Shown here: positions 58,384 to 64,000 of the stretch, piece by piece
Position numbering within the stretch: the stretch's first letter is position 1
Layout of the letters: each line of letters opens with the position of its first letter
Source of the DNA: Demequina phytophila
GTDB taxonomy: Bacteria; Actinomycetota; Actinomycetes; Actinomycetales; Demequinaceae
Direction: 5' to 3'
DNA length: 64,000 nt
Assembly (NCBI RefSeq): GCF_000971135.1
Contig: NZ_BBLW01000001.1
Span: 124,001-188,000 of the forward strand
Notes under the pieces: model-generated
Database searches by the model: none
The model's input: the letters and a program-made list of their open reading frames with translations, nothing else
Told to the model about the DNA's origin: nothing
Made by a program: the position numbers and the translations under genes

Positions 58384-59709
58384 TTACTCGGCGGCGGCGT
58401 CCTCGGCCGCGGCCTCCTCGGCCTTCTCGTCCTCGATCGAGCCGATGACCTCGGAGAGGTCCACCGCGGTGCCCGCGGTGTCGACCACGGTCGCGCGGCG
58501 CAGCGCGAAGGCGGTGGCCTTCGAGCGGGCGACCTCGGCGACCATCGCGGGGATCTGGCCGGCCTGCTCCACCTGCTGGATGAAGGTGCCCGGGTCCATG
58601 CCGTACTGGCGCGACGAGTTGATGAGGTAGTCGAGGAGCTCGGGCTGCTCGACGTCGATGTCCAGGTCGTCCGCGAGCTGGTCGAGGAGGATCTGGGTGC
58701 GGAGGGCCTTGGTGGCCTCCTCGGTGACCTCGGCGCGGTGCTCGTCGTCCTCGAGGCGGTTCTCGTTCTCGAGGTGGCTGTGGACCTCGTTCTCGATGAC
58801 CTTCTTGGGGAGCTCGAAGTCGGTGGCCTCGACCAGCTTCTCGAGGAGCTTCTCGCGCGCCTCCATCGCCTGGTTGTTGGTCTTGATGCGCTTGGCCTGC
58901 TCGGTGAGGTCCTCGCGGAGCTCGGCGATGGTGTCGAACTCGGAGGCGAGCTGGGCGAAGTCGTCGTCCGCCTCGGGCAGCTCGCGGGTCTTGACGGCGG
59001 TCACCTTGACGGTGATCTGCGCGGTCTCACCGGCGTGGTCGCCGGCGGCGAGGGGGCCCTCGAACGTGGTCTCCTCGTCGGCGGACAGGCCGGTGATGGC
59101 CTCGTCGATGCCCTCGAGCATGTTGCCGGCGCCCACCTGGTAGGAGGTGCCCTGCACGGTGTCGATGGTCTCGTCGCCGATCACGGCGGTGAGGTCGATG
59201 GTGACGAAGTCGCCCTCGGCGGCGGGGCGGTCGACGCCCACGAGGGTGCCGAAGCGCTCACGAAGCGCGTCGAGGCGACCGTCGACGTCCTCGTCCGAGA
59301 CCTCGATGGGCTCGACCTCGATGGTGAGGTCGGCGGGCGCCGGGAGGGTGACCTCGGGGCGCACCTCGACCACGGCGGTGAACTCGAGGCCCTCGTCGCC
59401 GTCGACGACGCCGGGGACCTTGGTGACCTCGACCTCGGGCTGGCCGAAGGGACGGATGCCCGTCTCCTTGACCGCCTCGGTGTACCAGCCGGGCAGGCCG
59501 TCGTTGACGGCGTGCTCGATGATGGCACCCTTGCCGACGCGCTGCTCGAGGACCTTCGCGGGGACCTTGCCCTTGCGGAAGCCGGGGATCTGCACCTGCT
59601 TGCCCACGTGCTCGTAGGCGTGCTTCATGGTGTCGGCGAGGTCCGCCTCGGTCAGGTTGACCGTGAGCTTGACGGTCGTGGCGTCGATCTTCTCGAGGGC
59701 GCTGGTCAC
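58384..59709 (-). CDS. tig: trigger factor chaperone
   Basis: This encodes 441 residues. The ribosome-binding tail region shows the signature IPGFRKGKVP (about residues 42-51). The PPIase (FKBP-like) domain spans about 155-240 (EGDFVTIDLTAVIGDETIDT, YQVGAGNMLEGIDEAITGLS); the helical arm domain follows, ending in an acidic Ala/Glu tail (EDEKAEEAAAEDAAAE). It protects nascent chains at the ribosome exit. Placement next to clpP/clpX is the usual bacterial order although here three DUF4190 genes intervene on the other strand. No dispersed-motif copy lies inside it. Confidence 0.97.
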   Translation of the reverse strand: MTSALEKIDATTVKLTVNLTEADLADTMKHAYEHVGKQVQIPGFRKGKVPAKVLEQRVGKGAIIEHAVNDGLPGWYTEAVKETGIRPFGQPEVEVTKVPGVVDGDEGLEFTAVVEVRPEVTLPAPADLTIEVEPIEVSDEDVDGRLDALRERFGTLVGVDRPAAEGDFVTIDLTAVIGDETIDTVQGTSYQVGAGNMLEGIDEAITGLSADEETTFEGPLAAGDHAGETAQITVKVTAVKTRELPEADDDFAQLASEFDTIAELREDLTEQAKRIKTNNQAMEAREKLLEKLVEATDFELPKKVIENEVHSHLENENRLEDDEHRAEVTEEATKALRTQILLDQLADDLDIDVEQPELLDYLINSSRQYGMDPGTFIQQVEQAGQIPAMVAEVARSKATAFALRRATVVDTAGTAVDLSEVIGSIEDEKAEEAAAEDAAAE

Positions 59710-59868
59710 TACGTACTCCTGGAATTGGATGGTGGGGCCCGCGGGGGCTCCGTCGGCTCCCGCTGGTCGGGCAACCCTGCAATCGTACGCGCCGCACGCG
59801 TGCAGACCAATTCGGAGGGGACGATGCGGGGCACGGCGACGCGCGGACGTCCCGTCGCGCGCCTTTCG

Positions 59869-59894
59869 ATAAGTGAGTTATATTCCTGACTTAT
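59869..59894 (+). promoter_or_regulatory. MarR operator and probable leaderless start
   Basis: ATAAGT (59869-59874) and ACTTAT (59889-59894) form an inverted repeat that overlaps the ATG at 59893. TTATAT at 59878-59883 would serve as the -10 box, placing the transcript start at or within a few bases of the ATG, with no Shine-Dalgarno. The MarR protein can thus block its own promoter. Confidence 0.6.
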
Positions 59895-60318
59895 GGACTC
59901 ACGTCGCCGCACCATCGTGGAGCTGGTCTCCCAGACGCAGCGTCTCACCCGTCTCGCCGCGCAGGCCACGGGCAACTCGACCCCCGCCTCCGCGTGGCGG
60001 CTGCTCGCGATCCTCGATCGCGAGGGACCGCAGCGCGTGGGGACGCTCGCCGCAGCCGTGCGGGTCAGCCAGCCCGCGCTCACCCAGCTGTCGCAGCAGC
60101 TGTGCGAGCAGGGCCTCGTCACGAAGGGCTCCGATCCGGCCGACGCCCGCGCCTCGGTGCTCTCGATCACCGACGAGGGCCGCGTGGCCATCGAGGACTG
60201 GCGCGCGGAGCTCGGCGGCGCCCTCTCCCCCTACTTCGCCTCGCTCGATGCCGCGGCCTGGGAGCACCTCGCCGCCACGGTCGACATCCTCACCTCTCTC
60301 GACAAGGAGCACCTGTGA
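59893..60318 (+). CDS. MarR family transcriptional regulator
   Basis: This encodes 141 residues. STPASAWRLLAILDREGPQR, VGTLAAAVRVSQPALTQLSQ (recognition helix), QGLVTKGSDPADARASVLSI (wing with D-x-R). A typical MarR dimer with no Cys in the ligand pocket. The stop overlaps the GTG of the MFS exporter, the classic regulator-exporter pair, and an operator overlaps its own start. Confidence 0.88.
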   Translation: MDSRRRTIVELVSQTQRLTRLAAQATGNSTPASAWRLLAILDREGPQRVGTLAAAVRVSQPALTQLSQQLCEQGLVTKGSDPADARASVLSITDEGRVAIEDWRAELGGALSPYFASLDAAAWEHLAATVDILTSLDKEHL

Positions 60319-61532
60319 GCCCGTCCCTGCTCCAGCAGCCCAAGGCCGTCTGGGCCGTCGCCTTCGCGTCCGTGGTGGCGTTCATGGGCATCGGCCTGGT
60401 GGACCCGATCCTGCCCGCGATCAGCGAGTCGCTCGACGCCTCCCCCACCCAGGCGGAGCTGCTGTTCACCTCGTACCTGCTGGTCACCGGCCTCGCGATG
60501 CTGGTCACCAGCTGGGTATCGGGGCGGATCGGCACGCGGTGGACGCTGCTGGTCGGGCTCGGACTCGTGGTCGTGTTCGCCGCGCTGGCGGGCGCGGCCG
60601 GGTCCGTGAACGAGATCATCGGCCTCCGGGCCGGCTGGGGCCTGGGCAACGCGCTGTTCATCTCGACCGCCCTCGCCACCATCGTCGGCGCGGCCTCGGG
60701 CGGTGCCGCCAACGCGATCATCCTCTACGAGGCGGCGCTGGGCCTGGGCATCGCGATCGGGCCGCTGCTGGGCGGCCTGCTCGGCTCGGTCTCGTGGCGC
60801 GCGCCGTTCTTCGGCACCGCGACGCTCATGGCCATCGCCTTCGTCGCGCTCGCCGTGCTGCTGCGCGGCGACGCGACGCCGCGCGTGCGGGTGCCGTTCA
60901 GCGCCCCGTTCCGCGCCCTGCGTCACCCCGGGCTGCAGCGCCTCGCGATCACGGCGCTGCTCTACAACATCGGCTTCTTCACGCTGCTCGCGTACACGCC
61001 GTTCCCGCTGGGCTTCGACGCGATCGGGCTCGGGCTCACCTTCTTCGGCTGGGGCCTGGGCGTCGCGATCACCTCGGTGTGGGTCGCTCCGCTGCTCACG
61101 GCGCGCGTGCGCCGCACCACGGTGCTGGCCGTCACGCTCACGCTGCTCGCCGTCGATCTCGCGGTCGCGGCGGTCGTGGTCGCGACGCCCGCCGCCCTGG
61201 TCGCCTGCGTCGTGGTGGGAGGGCTGCTGCTGGGCGTCCTCAACACGGTGTTCACCGAGGCGGTCATGGAGGTCACGGACCTCCCGCGCACCGTGGCGTC
61301 CTCCGCGTACTCGTCCGTCCGCTTCCTCGGCGGCGCGGTCGCGCCGCCGCTCGCGGCGTGGCTCGCGGCGCAGGCCGGCGACTGGCTGCCGTACGTGGTC
61401 GCCGCGATCGCGGTGCTGGCGGGCGCCGCCGTGGTGGCCGCCTCGCGCGGCGTGCTCGCGCGCGTCGACGCCCACCTGGGCGAGCCGGCCGAGGTGGAGG
61501 CCGAGGCGATCTCCGTGGGCGACGCGGCCTGA
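60315..61532 (+). CDS. MFS exporter controlled by the preceding MarR protein
   Basis: This encodes 405 residues with 12 spans. GTG start within the MarR stop (GTGA); AAGGAG lies eight bases upstream. FMGIGLVDPILPAISESLDA and the loop SGRIGTRWTLLVG (motif A) point to the DHA1 drug exporter group. The C-terminus is acidic (GEPAEVEAEAISVGD). Substrate unknown. Confidence 0.88.
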   Translation: MSPSLLQQPKAVWAVAFASVVAFMGIGLVDPILPAISESLDASPTQAELLFTSYLLVTGLAMLVTSWVSGRIGTRWTLLVGLGLVVVFAALAGAAGSVNEIIGLRAGWGLGNALFISTALATIVGAASGGAANAIILYEAALGLGIAIGPLLGGLLGSVSWRAPFFGTATLMAIAFVALAVLLRGDATPRVRVPFSAPFRALRHPGLQRLAITALLYNIGFFTLLAYTPFPLGFDAIGLGLTFFGWGLGVAITSVWVAPLLTARVRRTTVLAVTLTLLAVDLAVAAVVVATPAALVACVVVGGLLLGVLNTVFTEAVMEVTDLPRTVASSAYSSVRFLGGAVAPPLAAWLAAQAGDWLPYVVAAIAVLAGAAVVAASRGVLARVDAHLGEPAEVEAEAISVGDAA

Positions 61533-61544
61533 CGGCCGCGTCGG

Positions 61545-62102
61545 CTACAGGAACTGCTGCGGGTCGAACTCGGCGATCGGGATGATGCGCACGCGCGGCA
61601 ACGACTCGTTGAACGCGTGCACGTCGTACTCGAGGTCGAAGAACTCGAGGCCCCGCTCCTGCAGCTCGATGAAGCCGCTGTTGCGGAACTCGACGAACCC
61701 CGCGAGGCCCACGCGACGCCCGTCGAGCAGGTCCTCCATGCCGTCGACGAAGTCGCCGTCGTTGCTCACCAGCACCACGTCGGCGTCGCGCTCGCGCAGC
61801 GCCTCCATGGTCCGCTGGATGGCCATGTCGACCACCTTCTCGTGCGGCGCGCCGGACAGCGGCACCGGCCGGAAGCCGATCGCGAGCAGCGCCTGCACGA
61901 ACGTCATGGGCAGCTCGTTGTTCGCCGCGAGGAAGAACAGGCCCTGCGACTGCTGACCCCAGCGCTCCTCGACGTGGCGCAGCACGCGCTCCCAGCGCGG
62001 GCGCTCCTCCGGTCGCGGGCGGCGGCCCAGGATGGACGTGCCGAGGGTGGCGTCGATGTTCTCGCCGTCGACCAGGACGTAGGTGACCCGCTTGTGTGCC
62101 AT
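61545..62102 (-). CDS. NYN/PIN-like RNase domain protein
   Basis: This encodes 185 residues. VTYVLVDGENIDATLG at the N-terminus, ADVVLVSNDGDFVDGMEDLL in the middle and YDVHAFNESL near the end give the acidic residues (D11, E13, N/D of SNDGDF) that bind Mg2+ in NYN nucleases of the LabA-like/PIN superfamily. It probably cleaves RNA, target unknown. Convergent with the MFS gene, 12 bp apart, and divergent from the GNAT gene. Confidence 0.8.
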   Translation of the reverse strand: MAHKRVTYVLVDGENIDATLGTSILGRRPRPEERPRWERVLRHVEERWGQQSQGLFFLAANNELPMTFVQALLAIGFRPVPLSGAPHEKVVDMAIQRTMEALRERDADVVLVSNDGDFVDGMEDLLDGRRVGLAGFVEFRNSGFIELQERGLEFFDLEYDVHAFNESLPRVRIIPIAEFDPQQFL

Positions 62103-62134
62103 GCCTGGAGCCTACGCGGGCTTAGCCTGACCGC

Positions 62135-62719
62135 ATGAGCGAGCCGCGCATCGTCCCTGCCAACCGGGCGTCTCGGGCGGACCTCGACGTCATCATGCGC
62201 GAGGGCGGGGATGCGAACTCCTGCCGCTGCCAGTGGTTCAAGCTGCCGCAGAAGGACTGGACGGCGACGGGCCGCGAGGCGCGGGACGATGCGCTGGTCG
62301 CCCAGGCGGGTTGCGACCGGCCGGGCGCGACGGCCACCTCGGGGCTGGTCGCGTACGTGGGCGACGAGCCCGCCGCTTGGGTCGCGGTCGAGCCACGCGT
62401 CGCCTACCCGCGGCTGCGCACCGCGCGGATCCCGTGGTCGGGTCGCGACGAGGACAGGGACGACCCGGGCGTGTGGGCGGTCACGTGCTTCGTGGTCCGT
62501 CGCGACTTCCGAGGCCGCGGCCTCGCGAAGGCGCTCGCCATCGCGGCGGTCGCGCACGCGCGTGCCGGCGGCGCGACGGCCGTCGAGGGCTATCCACGGG
62601 TCGAGGGCGGCAGCGTGTCCGACCTGTACGTGGGGTCGCGGGAGATCTTCGCGGCGGCGGGCATGATCGAGGTGTCGCGGCCCACCCCGGGCCGCGCCGT
62701 GATGAGGGTGGAGTGGTGA
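62135..62719 (+). CDS. GNAT N-acetyltransferase
   Basis: This encodes 194 residues. The acetyl-CoA loop CFVVRRDFRGRGLAKALAIA (R-x-x-G-x-x) near residue 115-135 and EGYPRVEGGSVSDLYVGSRE are typical of the actinobacterial GNAT group with an N-terminal CRCQWFKLPQKDW. Two motif copies (62148, 62284) encode the RIVP start and the RDDAL helix. Its stop overlaps the next start (TGATG). Confidence 0.85.
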   Translation: MSEPRIVPANRASRADLDVIMREGGDANSCRCQWFKLPQKDWTATGREARDDALVAQAGCDRPGATATSGLVAYVGDEPAAWVAVEPRVAYPRLRTARIPWSGRDEDRDDPGVWAVTCFVVRRDFRGRGLAKALAIAAVAHARAGGATAVEGYPRVEGGSVSDLYVGSREIFAAAGMIEVSRPTPGRAVMRVEW

Positions 62720-63105
62720 TGCTGGTCGTGTCGATGGGGCTCGCGGGGCTCGCGGCGGCGGTGCACGTGTACATCTTCTGGATGGAGTCGTTCGCGTGGA
62801 CGCGGCCGGCGACGCGGAAGGTGTTCGGGATCGCCACCGAGGAGGAGGCGCAGACCACGCGCGCGCTCGCCTACAACCAGGGCTTCTACAACCTGTTCCT
62901 CGCGCTGATGGCGGTGGTGGGCATCGTGCTGCTCGCACTGGACCAGACCGCGGCGGGCGCCGCGCTGGTGTTCGCGGGCTGCGGCTCGATGGCTCTCGCG
63001 GCGCTGGTGCTGGTCGCGGGCTCGCGGTCGTACGCGAGCGCGGCCGCGAAGCAGGGCGTGCTGCCGCTGCTCGCCGTGGTGACGCTCGCGATCGCCGTGG
63101 TGTGA
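62719..63105 (+). CDS. DUF1304 family membrane protein
   Basis: This encodes 128 residues with four spans. VHVYIFWMESFAWTRPATRK, VFGI, then ALAYNQGFYNLFLALMAVVG: the DUF1304 pattern with the YxFxxE-x-x-x-W and NQGxYN motifs. Small integral membrane protein of unknown function, formerly grouped near EpsG. Translationally coupled to the GNAT gene. Confidence 0.85.
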   Translation: MLVVSMGLAGLAAAVHVYIFWMESFAWTRPATRKVFGIATEEEAQTTRALAYNQGFYNLFLALMAVVGIVLLALDQTAAGAALVFAGCGSMALAALVLVAGSRSYASAAAKQGVLPLLAVVTLAIAVV

Positions 63106-63115
63106 CGCCGGGACT

Positions 63116-63712
63116 CTAAGCCTCGGCCCGCCGCGCCTCCAGCCGCTCCTGTGATGCAGCCCGCCACACCTTGACGCCCGCGTCGGCGTTGAGGACGGCG
63201 ATGCCCACGCCCACGACGATGTCGGGCCATCCCGACACCCACGCCAACGCCAGGACGGCGGAGCCGATGATCGCGACGTTCGCCAGCGCATCGTTCCTGG
63301 CGGACAGCCAGGCGGCACGTGCGAGCGACCCTCCGACGTGCCGGTGCCGCGCCAGGATCGCGGCCGCCGCGAGGTTGGCGGCCAGCGCGCCGAGCGCCGT
63401 CACCGTGAGCGGGACGGTATCCGGCCGTGTCGGGTCGAGAATCTTCGCCACCGCGGTGATGAGCGTGACGGCCGCGGGCACCAGGATGACGATCGCGAGG
63501 GCATGGCCCACGCGGGCGCGGCGGTGGAGCGGCCACGCGGCGGCCACGAAGATCAGCATGTTGAGGACGCCGTCCTCGAGGAAGTCGATCGAGTCGGCCA
63601 CCAGCGCCACCGAGCCGATGACCTGGGACACCGTGAACTCCACCACCGCGTACGCGAGGTTGATGAGCGCGACGGCCAGGACGGCGCGCCGCAGGGGGTC
63701 CAGGCGGGTCAT
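63116..63712 (-). CDS. cation diffusion facilitator-like transporter
   Basis: This encodes 198 residues. About five spans; metal-site regions SVALVADSIDFLEDGVLNML (the usual HxxxD appears as DSIDFLED) and LSARNDALANVAIIGSAVLA (normally SxxSDxxxS). A long cytoplasmic domain is absent, so it is a short CDF. The second site has the conserved Asp. Transport of Zn2+, Mn2+ or Fe2+ is plausible. Convergent with DUF1304, 10 bases apart. Confidence 0.8.
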   Translation of the reverse strand: MTRLDPLRRAVLAVALINLAYAVVEFTVSQVIGSVALVADSIDFLEDGVLNMLIFVAAAWPLHRRARVGHALAIVILVPAAVTLITAVAKILDPTRPDTVPLTVTALGALAANLAAAAILARHRHVGGSLARAAWLSARNDALANVAIIGSAVLALAWVSGWPDIVVGVGIAVLNADAGVKVWRAASQERLEARRAEA

Positions 63713-63743
63713 GCCCCCAGCCTGGCATGCCGTGGCGTTGGCT

Positions 63744-64000
63744 CTAGGTGTAGCGTCGCGTCGCCGGGTCGCGGGCGCCGCGCACCAGCAGCCAGAGCGA
63801 GAGCCCGACCTCGGCGAGGAAGCTCACCGCCCACGCCGGGTAGCTGAGCTCACGATGATCGGGAAGCAGCATCGCCTGGAGGAACCAGAACGTGACGGCC
63901 ACCGCATCGAGAAGCACCAGGTAGCCGAGCAGCCGTGGCACCACACCGCTGCGCAGCAGCAGGATGCCGAGCGGTACCAGCCACGCGCCGAAGAACACCT
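63744..64000 (-). CDS. DUF4386 family membrane protein, C-terminal part (cut by window edge)
   Basis: The frame is open to the window end. About 85 residues are seen: FFGAWLVPLGILLLRSGVVP, RLLGYLVLLDAVAVTFWF, then LAEVGLSLWLLVRGARDP. The F-x-x-x-W-x-x-P-L-G and RxLGYLL patterns belong to DUF4386, a family of predicted multi-span membrane proteins. The N-terminus lies outside the window. Confidence 0.6.
   Translation of the reverse strand, partial: VFFGAWLVPLGILLLRSGVVPRLLGYLVLLDAVAVTFWFLQAMLLPDHRELSYPAWAVSFLAEVGLSLWLLVRGARDPATRRYT

Overview
The window is about 72% G+C (judged by eye), densely coded on both strands, with GTG/TTG starts, many 4-base stop/start overlaps and purine-rich Shine-Dalgarno sites. 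Family content (DUF222-HNH nuclease, DUF4190, DUF2316, DUF1684, Abhydrolase_9, the clpP1-clpP2-clpX block next to tig, AbiEi/DUF559 protein) points to a high-GC actinobacterium, most likely Micrococcales. Genus cannot be fixed from the sequence. There is no rRNA, tRNA, CRISPR array or recognisable phage or IS transposase.

Layout. 1-4.2 kb is accessory: a DUF429 tail, two small membrane proteins, an oxidoreductase, a membrane-anchored HNH protein and a predicted PD-(D/E)XK nuclease. 4.2-10.1 kb: RtcB RNA ligase, two tandem paralogues of unknown function, a DnaA-box-like cluster and a DUF222-HNH protein. 10.2-15.2 kb: secreted serine hydrolase, secreted lamin-tail protein, a UvrD-like helicase. 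15.2-18.6 kb: a LacI regulator with a perfect palindromic operator, followed by a GH42 beta-galactosidase. 18.7-20.2 kb: four tandem small Cys/His proteins of one family. 20.2-27.4 kb: peptide ABC importer operon with a C39-like peptidase downstream and a LysR regulator upstream whose reading frame runs into the binding protein without a stop. 27.5-34.7 kb: thymidine kinase, an MFS exporter, GNAT and RraB-like proteins, small membrane proteins and a Cys-rich protein under a CsoR/CstR-type operator. 34.8-40.4 kb: arginine deiminase, then an Rrf2 regulator and a sulfate ABC importer (cysA, cysW, cysT, binding protein) behind a 31-bp dyad. 40.8-49.6 kb: membrane hydrolase, Rossmann reductase/MarR pair, a sulfide:quinone-type oxidoreductase with a 47-residue partner gene under a second CsoR/CstR-type operator, holin-like proteins, a KefB-like antiporter, an AhpD-like protein. 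49.7-59.7 kb is the conserved core: valS, then (after an inserted-looking AbiEi/DUF559 cassette) clpX, clpP2, clpP1, three DUF4190 proteins and tig. 59.8-64 kb: MarR/MFS pair, NYN RNase-like protein, GNAT, DUF1304, CDF-like transporter and a partial DUF4386 protein.

Two signals stand out. First, the 9-mer GGACGATGC occurs 47 times exactly by hand count (24 on +, 23 on -) where about one is expected. It lies in both genes and spacers, several times as inverted pairs that form terminator-like hairpins, much as DNA uptake sequences do in Neisseria and Pasteurellaceae. Second, the AbiEi/DUF559 gene is bounded by a 29-bp perfect inverted repeat, and each end carries two copies of a related unit spaced exactly 41 bp apart, the architecture of a mobile-element end. 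A sulfur theme (sulfate import, a Cys-free Rrf2 regulator, two matching CsoR/CstR-type promoters) links genes 12 kb apart.
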